From NCBI GenBank assembly GCA_020226215.1, contig CM035227.1:103523732-103587731 (forward strand): a stretch of DNA of 64,000 nucleotides, in the 5' to 3' direction. Every line of letters starts with the position of its first letter. The stretch's first letter is position 1. This stretch comes from Sindora glabra. Taxonomy: Eukaryota > Streptophyta > Magnoliopsida > Fabales > Fabaceae. Shown here piece after piece: positions 35,114-47,179 of the stretch. The notes under the pieces were generated by a model that worked only from the letters and a program-made list of their open reading frames with translations, did no database searches and was not told the origin of the DNA. Both the position numbers and the translations under genes were made by a program.

Positions 35114-37849
35114 ATGGAAGCTGAGACTGCAACTGCCCCCAGAACCAGAAAGCCTCTTTCTGATTGCACCAACACTGACGCCTCTCTACAATCTTCCTCA
35201 TCCAAAACCAAACGCAAACTTGCTTCTGCCTCCAAAAAATCTCTCACGAGATCCAAACCCGGCTCCAAAACTCCATCCTCCGACAATTCCACCAATCACG
35301 GTCATGATTTAAACCCTAGCTCTACTCCCGAGCCAACTATTGTCTCCACGGCGCAGAAAGTATCCTCTGTCGACGGTACTGAATTACTCTTTTCTTAGTC
35401 CTCATTGTTTTTCTGGGGTCCATTTGTCCCAAATTTGAATTTCAGCACAAAGTGGTTTTTGAGGTTTATTTCAAAATTTTCTCGATGCTTATAGATTTGC
35501 TGGTTCAATTTCAAATCTTGGGCGATGTAATGGATTCTAGTTTGATTTCATGTTTTTCTTCATTTCTCCCCTTCGGGTCGGCATTATGTTGAACTTAGTT
35601 TAGCCACTTAAATGCTGTCTGAATTTTACATGAGGTTGGCTTTGCTCCTCCCATTTTTTTTTCCATACATAAGAAAGTCATATGTATATGAATGGATTTT
35701 GACCTCAGGTACCGGTGATGATGTTTTTAAGGTAAATACGGTATACAGTAGGAGACAGAATTCACCTAAGAGGAAGAATAAAGGGAAGGAAGTGGCGAGC
35801 TCTTTCAGTAGTACGCCCACGCCAGAGACCTTAAACAAAAATAAAGGCAAGGAAGTGGCGAGCTCTTTCAGTAGTACGCCCATGCCAAAGACCTTAAACA
35901 AGGGGTAAGTATCTCCTCCCCCCCCCCCCCCCCCCCCCTTTTTTTTCCGGGGGTCTTTCTCTCACACATACACGCACGTGTCATAGAGTGAAATGTAGAA
36001 TTTCTTGGGCAGCAACAGTGGTCACAGAAATGATGATAACAACTGATTGAAATTCTCAGAATGATGGAAATGGAAAAATATGCAAGCCGCGTGATGGATT
36101 TCATATCATAAAATTATAAATTTTGAAAGAAAGTTCACTCAAACATTTTGATAAATTTTGTGTGCTATGCAAATCAGCTATATTACGTGTATGGGTCTTG
36201 GTTGAGTGCGTGGAAAGTCCTCTGTAATTTATACTTGAAGCTTTCCTGGAGAGATTACTGATTCACAAATCATCCCTTTTGTAGTATCATGTTTCCTTTA
36301 TTCATTTATTGATTTCAATGTTATAGATGGATAGGTGGTGGAATGCCTCTGGTCTCATTTGGGGAACCTTGCTTAAGGTAGCCAAATGCAAAAAGTACCT
36401 CTAGGGCGTTAGGGCGCCCCTAGAGAGGGGAGAAGTACTAATATAGCAATAGCCGAGTGAAGTGAGGCAATATAAGTAAGAAGAAATAAAAGAAATTTAC
36501 ATTTACATATAAAAATAAAATAAAAATAGTAGATATCTTCTAACTATAGTTGAAAATTATGATTAGCATGATTAGTGGGATTATGAATTGGTTAGGATTA
36601 AGGTTTGATTGGTAGAATTATAATTGTAATTATAATTAATACTATATTGTTTGATAACTAATCACAATCCCACTAATCAAGTAAATCACAATTCTCGATA
36701 TTTTTCTTATTTAAATTGAATTAAAATCCTATAAAAAAGGGTAATTTTTTGTTTGTGAAATGGAAGATAGCAGGTTGGTATCGAAGGCGAGCCTTTAACA
36801 ACACTGCTCCTGATTATTACTTATATTGCCTTTGTACGGCAAAGTGTACTTTACAATTAGCTGGTGCTAATGGTATTTTCCCTTTTTAGGAAAAGCGTTG
36901 TGGTTGAGCATATGGATTTGCGGAAGTCATTAACAGAGCCGTGTACAAAGGTATATATTGCCTTTGCAATCCAAAATTTCTATTATATGCATAACTTCCA
37001 ACTCTCTGAACCTGTGCATGTTGATTGGGTTCATTCAGTAGTTTCTATTTTATAATATCGGAATAAGCAATTTACGTAGATTGTATGTTTACTGATTACT
37101 GATTGAGATGGCTATCAGGGCTTCTAAAAAATTTTTCCTCCTTTTTTTGGGGGTAGGGGGTGGGGCGCTGTTTAGGTTTCTGTGGAATAATTGATTATGT
37201 AAGCTGGAAACCTTTGTTCAGATTTGAGAAGATTGCATAGGCCTCCCTTTTTTCATAAATATAATCTCGGCAAATATTAATAGAGGTCTATGTAATTTCC
37301 TCTTATTTAAATTCTATCAAAAAAATTTACTTTATGTATAGATGTAAACAAAATGTATCCTGTTTCATGAATGCATATGAACGGTTCAAAGTTGTTTCAA
37401 TGAAAGGAGAGCAACTTTTAATCTAGGACAACTATTGTGGTAGACAAATACGCAGGATTTCGTTGCATAATTATTCATTGGCCTCGTAAAATCTGGTAGG
37501 AAGATGTATTTCATGACATTTTCTGTTTGTCAACCTGTGGAATTCTTGGTGCTAGTTTCCCCCCTCCGCATTTCATAACATATCTTTGCAGGATCTTGCA
37601 TATAAGTTGGTCCATTTTTTTCTTTTTTAATTGTGCGTGGTTGTTGCTTCTTGATGTTTTATCAAAGCATATCCTAATAGCTATTTTACTGACCTGTTTA
37701 CTGGACATGTGATGGTTTTTTAGAAGCAGCGTTCTTGGTCTTCTGAAGAAGATCTGTCCAAGAATCCTGCGCTGCAAGAATTTATCAAAAAACAGCAAGC
37801 GTACTTTAAGGAGATTGATGAATTTGAACTGTTAGAAGAGGATGTTTGA
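35114..37849 (+). CDS. Sororin-like cohesion protein (4 exons, 214 aa)
   Basis: Exons are 35114-35375, 35709-35904, 36890-36950 and 37724-37849. All are GT-AG and phases agree (1, 2, 0), giving 214 residues. The N-terminal part is basic, Ser/Thr-rich and probably disordered. RKPLSDCTN at residues 12-20 fits the D-box RxxLxxxxN exactly. Residues 110-130 and 131-151 are an in-frame tandem repeat (KNKGKEVASSFSSTPTPETL, then a near copy). The C-terminus, with LQEFIKKQQAYFKEIDEFEL near its end and then LEEDV, matches the conserved end of plant sororin proteins (aromatic YF..ID.FEL). Sororin protects cohesin on replicated chromosomes from removal by WAPL. Degradation through an APC/C degron would fit. 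The family call rests on the C-terminal motif from memory. ATG 35114 was chosen because no earlier in-frame ATG exists and it precedes the D-box. Confidence 0.72.
35774..35899 (+). repeat. 63-bp in-frame tandem duplication in exon 2 of the sororin-like gene
   Basis: Copy 1 is 35774-35836 and copy 2 is 35837-35899, directly adjacent. They differ at only a handful of bases, mostly replacement changes (Thr/Met and Glu/Lys near the end). The length is exactly 21 codons, so the frame is kept. Confidence 0.95.
35918..35938 (+). repeat. Run of 21 cytosines in intron 2
   Basis: A pure C run followed by eight T, starting 13 bases after the GT donor at 35905. It is the only long G/C homopolymer seen in this AT-rich window. 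Confidence 0.9.
36552..36696. mobile_element. Small fold-back element (MITE-like) in intron 2
   Basis: The left arm gaaaattatgattagcatga (continuing ttagtgggatta) pairs with the right arm, whose complement reads gagaattgtgatttacttga (continuing ttagtgggattg). Arms are about 43 bp at roughly 80% identity around a short AT-rich loop. No clear target duplication, so the superfamily is open. Confidence 0.55.
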
Positions 37850-38246
37850 TCTGATGAAGAGCGGGATTAAGTGCAAGAGATGTAGTATAAATGTTCCTTG
37901 AGGCTTAAATATATCTATATTCGTCATTTGTATAGTTTTAACACAAGTAAACTTTATAAATCTTTGTCTTAACACATACAATGAAAGTTATACTTTCTTG
38001 AAAAAAAAAATAGTTGCTTCTACAAATGCAGAAGGTCTTGAATTTGAATTTCAGACATGACAAGACGTAAAACCTTTAAAATAACAACAGGTATCGTTAC
38101 ACTATTAAAATACCGATGATATTCTTATCATTTATTTATATGGTTGAGAGTGCCTAGTATTATTATCCTTATTCCATATGATTTTTTTTATTAAGATAGG
38201 AAGGTGGATGCTCTGAATCCTTTATATATGAAACGCGCGATGTTAC
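37850..38246. other. Convergent 3' intergenic region
   Basis: The sororin-like gene (+) and the peroxidase gene (-) converge here with about 400 bp for both 3' ends. No separate gene or clear terminator motif was recognised. Confidence 0.6.
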
Positions 38247-41200
38247 TTAATTCACTTTTCTGCAATTGATTCTGATCTGCCCTTTCTTCCCTGTGAGTGG
38301 CTTGAGTTTGCTCATTTTCACGATGCCCTTGGCAAAGTCTCTGAAGAATGCAGCATTATCACTAGCATATTTCTTCACCAATTTGGCAGTTGGAGAAGTC
38401 CCATTGAACAGCTCCTGGTCTGAATGGAGAACGGCCTTTCTGTTGAGCAAATTCTTGAAGTACAGATTATCGAAATGGGTGGGAGTTTGGAGGTCAAGAG
38501 GTGTAATTACATTGTCATTTCCACTTGGGGGGCACTTGCTCTGCAAAGACTTGGCATAGGAAGCGTCAATATTGGAGTCATTATAGATGTGTGGCCGGAA
38601 AAATGCGCATCTAGCCTGTCCAATTGTGTGGGAACCTGTCACCAAAGATAAGCTTTACTATTTTTGGGAAACAATGCTTTGACAATCTAACAGAAGCATC
38701 ACAATTGCTAGTGTGGCAATGAGTCTTACAGGTGGGGTACCAAATGAATATGCTCCTTATCTATGGTCTCATTCCTCGTACCTTTCCCAGCAAGAAATAA
38801 GGTGTGACTCCCGTAAACAACAATTCTTCATCGAGAAATTCTTATATGGTTTAGTTATGTTGTACATCTTTAGTCATGATTAATAAATGAAATATTTTAT
38901 TCATAACTAATAAATGAAGGATAATTTTCAATTTTTACAAATCTCAATATTTTAAAAATTGAAAAATTATATTTTTAATATGTATCAATTTCATAAAATT
39001 GATAATTATCTTTCATTTATTTACTATAACTAAGGATATGTGACATAATTGAAACATATAAAAATTTCTTTTATTATACTTGTTATAAAAGAGGTGAGAT
39101 TCGTGTTAATATTGCCTCATCTTACAATTGTGAGCAAAACATATATAATTAACATAACTTTTAAATTTGGATTTAATATAATAATTATAATTGTAGTTGT
39201 TGTATTTAGCCATCCAAATAAGGAGGACCTCTTCTTATTTTAAGGATTCCACTTTGATTAAAGGTTAGATGTAACAACGTAACTACTACACTAAATTCCA
39301 ATTTCACCTGAATGTGAAATATACTCTTACAACAACGTGAGACTTATACGAAGGGTGTACAAACGGGTGATTATTTTGGCAATGAATATGTGAAGCATAG
39401 ACCTCTTATTCTCATGATTTCTCTTCTAATATCATTTCTGATATAAATAATGTGTTTTGTATGTGATAGATTTAAGTTTAAATATGTGATATATATCATT
39501 TCTGATATAAATAATGTGTTTTGTATAATGTGGTACCTGAAAGTGCCACCAAGTCCCTAATTGAAAGGCTGTGGTTGGCGAAATTTGTAATGAGAGCGCT
39601 TAGATTGAAAGAAGGTGCGGGAATGTTGTTATTGGCATCACTCCTACTGGTATTGGTAGAGTCTCTTCTCCCCAACCCTACTTCCCAAGAAGGCCCTCCC
39701 AACTGCAAATAACAAAAGTTGCATCAAAACAAACAACTTAGCTGCAAAACGATGAAGCATTTCAGGAGGATCTTACGGTGACAACGGAGTCTCGAGCAGC
39801 AAGAGCAAGAATATCAGCACAGGAGACAACTCCAGGACATGCTTTCTCGACATTTGCCTTAATGTCATCAATAACGTTGAATCCTCTTGCCGAATTGTTG
39901 TTTGGTACTGCCGTTTTCTCTCCTATAAAGGTGGCGTTATCATCCAATAATACTGATGCATCACAGCCCTGATCATCATATCAATAAGCAGTTTTTATTT
40001 GCTAAGGAAGCAATCTAATCATCTGTTAGGAAGGAGAATAATGAAAAACGAAATTCATCTCGATGACAGAAAAATATATTTCATCCATTTAATCAAACAT
40101 ATTTTTTATCTCTTTGTTTTCAAGTTTAACGTAATCATTCATTTCCTTTCCTCAATTGTTTCCTCCACTTTCGAACAAATCACGAGTCACTGAAATAATC
40201 ATATGTTTGAGATTAGAAAAATGGAGAATTTTTATATTAACGATCACCCCTCAAAAAAGGTTGACATGTGTTATAAACAACACAGTTTTATATTAATACA
40301 CATGTATTAATGTGTCTCTCTCTTTATGTTTATCCTCAATCAAATTTATGCACAAAAAAGATTTAATTCTATCAATAATTAATTAACTCAATAATAATAA
40401 GTTGAATTTCAAGATGTTCGAAGTTGAATAAGAGATCTTGAATTTAATTTTTGATAATAGAAAAATACATATATATATATATAATCAAACATATTGATTA
40501 TCTCTATATTTTCAAGTTTAATGTAATCATCCATTTTCTTTTCTTTTCCTTAATTGTTTTCTCTGAAGAAATGAGTCATTGAAGTAATCATATGATTGAG
40601 ATTAGAAAAATGGAGAATCTAAATTCATTGAAGCAATCAGGTTTGATGTCTATCTCTTAATGTTAATCCTTAACTATAAATTCATGCACAAAAAAAAAAA
40701 TTGATCTTCTCGTTTTCCTTTTGATTACCCTTGTTGTCATGTTCAAAAGAGGCAGATATAAGATTTTTTATGTGTTCCATTATACGTAAAGAAAGGATTC
40801 TAGGCCTCATTATATATAAAAATTTTGTATTTATATTTTTTTAACTTGACAAAAAATGACTAGAAGAATCTAAATTCATGCAAGAAAAATCATTTAAAAA
40901 AATAAGAGAGAGAATGAAGGATTATACTCGAGTAGGAGAGACACTTGGGTATTATTTATTTTAATGGATTTTTTTATAAAACACAATTATAAATTTTTAA
41001 AGTAAAAAATAATTTATTTATTCAAAAAGTCTAGAGAAAGCAGCTTCTTTTTTTAAAATGAAATTTATTTTTCTTTATTATTATGATTCTAGATATCAAT
41101 AATAATATACTGAGTTTCAAGATATTCTAAGTTGAACAAGAGATCCTAAATTTAAATTTTGAAAATAGACAAATATATATATATATATATTCATATTCAT

Positions 41201-42217
41201 TATTTCTTTATTTTCAAGTTTAATGTAATCATCCATTTCCTTTTCCTTTCCTTAATTGTTTTCTCCGAAGAAATCATGAGTCATTGAAGTAATCATATGA
41301 TTGAGATTAGAAAAATGGAGAATCTAAATTCATTGAAGTAATCAGGTTTGATGTCTATCTCTTAATGTTCATCCTTAACTAAATTCATGCACAAAAAAAA
41401 TTTGGTCTCCTCGTTTTTATTTTGATTACTTTTTTTGTCATGTTCAAAAGAGGCAGATGTAAGATTTTTTATGTGATCCATTATACGTAAAGAAAGGATT
41501 CTAGGCCTCATCACATATAAAAATGTTGTATTTATTTTTTTTAACATGACAAAAAAAATGACTAGAAGAATCTAAATACATGTAAGAAAATCATATAAAA
41601 AAATAAGAAAGAGAATGAAGGATTGTACTCGAGTACGAAAGACACTTGGATATTATTTATTTTGATGGAAAATATTTTTTTTTATAAAATATAGTTATAA
41701 AATTTTAAAATAAGAAAAAATATTTTATTTATTCCAAAAGTATAGAGAGAGCAGTTTTTTTAAATGAAATTTACTTTTCACTATTATTATGACTTAAATA
41801 TCATTATTTTTAATAATAAATTATACTATGTATATTATTCATTTACCAATATATATGTAAATGAAATGTTATTATGAAAAATACTTTCCCGTGAAATAAA
41901 GTAAACCTTAGCTACGTTAAGCTTTCTATGAATCAACAACAAATAGGAGAGGAAGAAGAAGAAAAAGAAACTAGAAAACCAGAAAATTTATTTGAAGCCA
42001 TACTCACATTAACAAAGCAGTCATGGAAATGTAGTCGAAGTATGGAAGCTCCTATCCGAGTCTCATTCTTAATAGCTTTAATTACTCCTCTCTTGACAAT
42101 CGGAAATAAATTTGGACAGCTGCTGCTGTAGAAGTCTGACGATAGCTTCTTGGCGGCTGCTCCAGAAACTGCAGTGGCAGCAATAAGAACAGCTAAGAGA
42201 AAGTAGTAAGAAGCCAT
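38247..42217 (-). CDS. Class III secretory peroxidase (4 exons, 318 aa)
   Basis: Minus-strand exons are 42217-42008, 39968-39777, 39702-39537 and 38635-38247. This is the classic three-intron peroxidase layout, with GT-AG borders and phases 0, 0, 1. Residues 1-22 form a signal peptide (ASYYFLLAVLIAATAVSGAA), so the enzyme is secreted, probably to the cell wall. RLHFHDCFVN (61-70) carries the catalytic Arg61 and distal His65; SGSHTIGQARC (189-199) carries the proximal haem ligand His192. Eight cysteines at 34, 67, 72, 114, 120, 199, 224 and 314 match the four family disulfides. It oxidises phenolics and monolignols with H2O2 (family knowledge). An in-frame ATG 19 codons upstream (42274) was rejected because it would bury the signal peptide behind a basic extension. 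Intron 1 is 2,039 bp and repeat-rich. No damage is seen. The substrate cannot be told from sequence. Confidence 0.95.
40065..41805. repeat. Tandem duplications of about 700 bp in peroxidase intron 1
   Basis: Copy A (about 40389-41090) and copy B (about 41091-41805) match with an offset of 701-702 bp (for example gaggcagatataagattttt at 40749 and gaggcagatgtaagattttt at 41450). A third, truncated and more diverged copy covers about 40065-40380 (shared caagtttaa(c/t)gtaatcat phrase). The unit is AT-rich and non-coding. Confidence 0.85.
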
Positions 42218-42251
42218 TTTAGTTATGTGCCTCTTCCATTGATTTGCGGTT

Positions 42252-42285
42252 CTCTTATAGTTACAATGGAGCACTGATATTTAAT
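42252..42285 (-). promoter_or_regulatory. Candidate TATA boxes of the peroxidase gene
   Basis: On the minus strand, ttaaatatc (about 42277-42285) and actataaga (about 42253-42261) lie about 65 and 40 bp before the ATG. Either would place transcription start downstream of the upstream in-frame ATG at 42274, supporting the 42217 start. Confidence 0.35.
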
Positions 42286-44133
42286 TGTTAAAAAGCCCAT
42301 CCCAACCTATTTGCTTTTACGTAAAGGGGAAGAAAGAATGCTTCTCTTTTCATGATGTAGTAATATTGGTAAGTTGATTATTCCTGCATGCCTCTATTTT
42401 CCTTTTGGGGCTATGCTGAAAAATTCTCCTGTTTGTAGTGTAGATATAAATTTTGCATCCCCTTTAATTATAGATATGGAGGTAGGGAAATGGAAATGAC
42501 CTTCGGAATAAATTTCAAAAAAGATTAATGTAATATACCTTTCAAATATTTATATAGATTAGGTATAAAATAAAATGTTACATTCATATCCATCATTTAC
42601 ACTTACCTCAAGATGTTACATATTTATTTCGCATTCTAATCATAAAAAAATTGCAATGACAACTTCTCACAAGGATTTATCAAAAAGTTGAGAATAAATT
42701 TTAATTGTGATAAAATCATTTAGTCTTACAAATTTTATATAAAGTTATGTAATTTTTGTAATATACTCATAACTAGCTATATAAATTAGGCAATTTGCCA
42801 TTATTATAAAAATGTTGCAACATTCCATGAAGAAAGTTGCAATATTTCAGCAAAAAGTTGAAATAAATTTAACGACATTAATGTTGCAGAATTTATATAA
42901 AATTACATCTTTCTCAAAATAGTTGCGACTCCTTATATAAATTATGCAATTATCTTTATTATGAAAATCATGCAATATTTTATAGAAGGATGCAAGAGGT
43001 CATACTTCATACAAATCTATTATAAAATTGTCCAATGAAATCATACTATATTGCAATGCTTCCGTATACTTATACACATGCATGCTGAACTCATATTATC
43101 ATATGTGAATAGAATAAAATCCAAGACAATTATTATTCAAGTCATATTTTAATTCCCTTCATGACCTCAAATAAATCTATCATAAAATTATTCAATAAAA
43201 ATAAATTCAAATGCAATACTTTCATATATTTTATGCACATACGTGAAACTTATCTTACAACCTAAATATATAATAACATCCAAAATCACCATCATACAAA
43301 TCATATATTAATTCACGCTAGCCAAACATATGATTCATAATCCCTATAAAATTCACTATGAAAATCTTATAATAAAGTTAAGTGTAGCTCATGAAAAAAT
43401 TAGATGAACCTTGTGCAAAATAAGTTCTAAAAGAAGTAAGGAGGGTACAACGTTTCATCCTACGTACAAATATCTCAATGGTGTGTCTTTTCACCTTTTT
43501 CATGAGCACGAGTTTGATTTGATTTTTTTTTTTTTTGAGTACAATCATTGCATTATCATGGAATAATAACAATGACATTTTGAGCAGTTTTGGTTGTTAT
43601 TACAAAATGAGTAAGAAACCATAATTGTGGTGCTTTTACCGGGGATAGTGGCGTAGGGTTCAATCAATGTCGTTTTGCAGAAGAAGTGTTGTTCTAAATG
43701 AAAGGGGCATATCTTTGGAACTTGTTCCACAATTCTGTTGAAAATCATAAAGGAAAAATGTGAAAACAACATGCAATTTTAAAACAGCTCCAATTTTAAG
43801 GAAGCTGCATGCAAAAGCTATGGAGGATTAATGGCCAAGTTAATTATTAAGCTGAAAGGATAGAATAACTTTTTGCGGCGTTATTTCACTACTTTGGATG
43901 TTGTATTGAAGAAGGAAAAGGAATATATGTGTGTATGGAAAATCTTGAAAATTAAATAAATCTTTCTAATGTGATAGTGAAAATTGAGGAGGGAAAAAGC
44001 AAGTAATACATCGTGGGTTACTGACTATGAGTTTTTTTTTGTAATTTTCCGGCCTCTACTTTAATTTTTCTATTCTCAAAACCATAACCATTTTGTGTTG
44101 CAAAAAAAAAAAAAAAATGAAGCAACCGTTGGG

Positions 44134-44990
44134 AATTAAATCAATCAAATTAATACAAATAATACACAAATAGATTTAATGTCAAAAAAATCTCAAACTC
44201 TAAACCATTGTATCATCAAAATTATAGCATAATAAATGTAAAGATTTTTAACAATAATCTCATAATTAACTTCTTATTCACCATCCATATATCTATCTAG
44301 CTTGATAGAAATTTTAACATCTTCATTAATCTTCGAACTTTACCTGTTGCCGAACCAAATTAATCATAGAGTACCAATTATGAGAGTCATATTTCTTTAA
44401 ACTACAACAATCATTTTCTAATCAAATAACTCCACCTTTATCAAACATTATCGGAGTCTATCCACAATTTCCTTCTTTGCAAGCATCTCACATCATTTGC
44501 AAAAATATTAGACCTTACAAATGCTTTTATGGACAACATAATCTCTTCAAACTTTCATCCATCATCAATTGCGACTATTTCATTTTTTACTTGTAATCAT
44601 TTTTTCATCTCTATCATCAATTGCAACTCTTTCACTTTTGTCTAAGTTGAAACATACATCAATCAATCATCTTCTTCAAACAAATCTCGTCATTTATAAT
44701 CATCATTACTACTATCACTATCATATGACATCAATCAAGTTTTTCTACCTTGAATTACTATTCTTTCATAGGACCAAAATCACTTTGAGACCAGTTGATA
44801 AGAATATCCTTTCTCCAAATGTATAAGCATCATTCAATTAAATCAATCAAATTAATGTAATAACATAAATAAATTTAATTTTGAAAAAAAACTATGAATA
44901 AGAAAGATTCATTAAATTGTCAAAATTGCAAGATAACAGATGTAAAGATTTTCAACTATAACCACACAAATTTCTAACTATTATTCTTAT
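44134..44990 (+). repeat. Diverged direct repeats 702 bp apart
   Basis: 44134-44280 and 44836-44990 share aattaaatcaatcaaattaat and later atgtaaagattttyaacwat phrases, with substitutions and small indels between. Confidence 0.6.
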
Positions 44991-47129
44991 ATTTTCCCCA
45001 AATTTTTGTGAAGGTTTTCACATAATTTTCATAAACACTCATGATATTTCTCTTATGTTTCAAACCCTTAACCAACAATATCTATAACTCAGACATATCT
45101 ACTTATTGAAGAATATTAATCTTAATTTAACATAAAAATAGACAACTTATAATAGAAAACAATAACTATTGATAACCATTAGAATTTGATTTGAATTCAA
45201 CAAAAATAACTTACCTAAACTTTATAAATTTGTATTAAAATGTATTTCTTATTTTTTCAGCGTAATTGTCTATTTGGTCCTTAATAATACTAAATACATT
45301 TTTTTTGTCTTTTCCATAGAATTACTCTAACCGACATTTGGTTTGCATAATCTTAATTTGAGATCAATATCATATTCCCATAAATCTTGGAAGCATCCAT
45401 CACCTGTAGGATTATATTTTTAATCTAATTATAACATTAAAAATTTAGTGCTATCATCTATTATATATTTTGATAAATTAATTATTTTGACATTATAATT
45501 AGATGAATCTTAAAATGAAAGTAATAGCTTTTGATTAGTCAAATAACAATAAATAGTAATATAAAAATTGTCAGCATTTGTCTGTCGTTGGTTTTAGAAT
45601 ATTCTGCAGTCATAGTTTGGCCAATTGCCACTTTTAGTTAAGCTCTATAGTTTCGGACTTACCAGTATAATTTAGCTATAAAAAACTGATTAAATCACTT
45701 TATGTGATTGCTTGCATGGGTTCCAACAATTTAATATCATCAACTTCAATTTCATATTAACAACTCATTTACCAAAATTATTTACCATTCAATCCTTATA
45801 AATCTATTTCTACTATTCACCCAACGGTAACTATTTAATCCATTAATTATGTTTTAGACAGTTGCGTGCGTTGGTCCTGTTACGTGCAGCATAGTTAAGA
45901 TAGTTGGCCTTTCATTATTATTAATTATGAAATGGAAATAAGGTGTGCTTGTGTTCTCCATGCTTTTAAAGAAAATGGTATAAACAACCTTCAAATATTT
46001 CTCTTTATATCCTTCAATTGGTTGAATCTTCAATATCTTGGCAGAGGGTGCCTTTCATTCTTAAAAGAGAAAGGGAATAAGCATTATCTTTGAATTTTTT
46101 TTCCTTCTTTTATCCTCTTGAAACATAAAATCAAACTGATTTATGTACTTTGGGAAATATTTTTAATTTTCTTGTAATATTGAAGATCAAACTTTAATGT
46201 AAGAGGACATTAATTTATGATCAATGAAGAGATTTAAGACTTTTGAGATTATTAGTATTTGGTGGGGTTATAATGACAAATTTACCTTACATTTTACGGT
46301 AAGGAAATATTCATATATAATAATATTAAAAAATGATAATCGAAAAAACTAATCAGCAGTAGTATGGAATTTATGGTGCTATAGAGCTACTCCAAAATGA
46401 TTATTTTGATGATCTTGCCTCTTCTTTATATTCAGTGAATGATCCACACATTAATGGTTTAGATTTCCTCAGCATCTTGTCACTGGTGCCAAGCAAATGA
46501 TAACACAAAAAGGTGATTTGGATTATCAACTTTGAAAGAGGGAAAGATGCAGACAACAAATTACCAAGTTGGAATTTCAACTTCATGACTTCAAAGTTAG
46601 GAAGAGGTGTCCCGGCCAACAACTAGGTGATTTGAACCGTAAGATAAGTGAACAGTAAGATAAATGAGTTGTTGATTAAAAGCTCAAACCTTTGAATATC
46701 AGAAAGGCAGAGCTCCTCAATCGAGAGGACTTTTTCAACGACAATGCAATTAGAATCCATAGGGTGGGAATTTGAAGAAGTTGGTTTCAGCTATACATTT
46801 AGGAGTAATTAATTTTAGTGGATGTAGGTCATATTACAATGATTTTATTTAAAAAAGAAAAGGTGAAAAATTTCTGTACCAACTCTGGCCAAATAGAACA
46901 CTTTGTAGGACAATATACGTTACCTTACCCCAACAACAATGTGATTTTTAATATAAAATGTTTTTCAGCTTTTTTGCAAAGTCTTAAAGGATTTTTTCGT
47001 ACGTGATAATCTTGCTCGATTCTAATTAAGTGGCTTTTAATTTAGTTACACTATTGTGTCATCACCGCAACTTGTTCAGCTATTTTTATTATCTCAAATT
47101 GAGGATTAAGATCTCAATATCAGTCCGGA

Positions 47130-47130
<1 letters not shown>

Positions 47131-47169
<39 letters not shown>

Positions 47170-47179
47170 ATATATATAT
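47131..47179. repeat. TA/TG microsatellite
   Basis: TA run interrupted by TGTGTGTG at 47161-47168. Confidence 0.95.

Noticed and set aside
35626..35901. Minus-strand open frame opposite exon 2 of the sororin-like gene
   Set aside because: It is the mirror of the 63-bp in-frame duplication on the coding strand.
42218..42274. Upstream in-frame ATG extending the peroxidase by 19 residues
   Set aside because: It would place a basic segment ahead of a clear signal peptide, and the TATA-like motifs lie at or downstream of it.
43378..43772. Two overlapping minus-strand open frames
   Set aside because: No recognisable domain and lysine/poly-A driven composition at one end; likely chance.
46400..46760. 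Resistance-gene LRR fragment on the minus strand
   Set aside because: Only two short LRR-like phrases in different frames; not enough to call a pseudogene.
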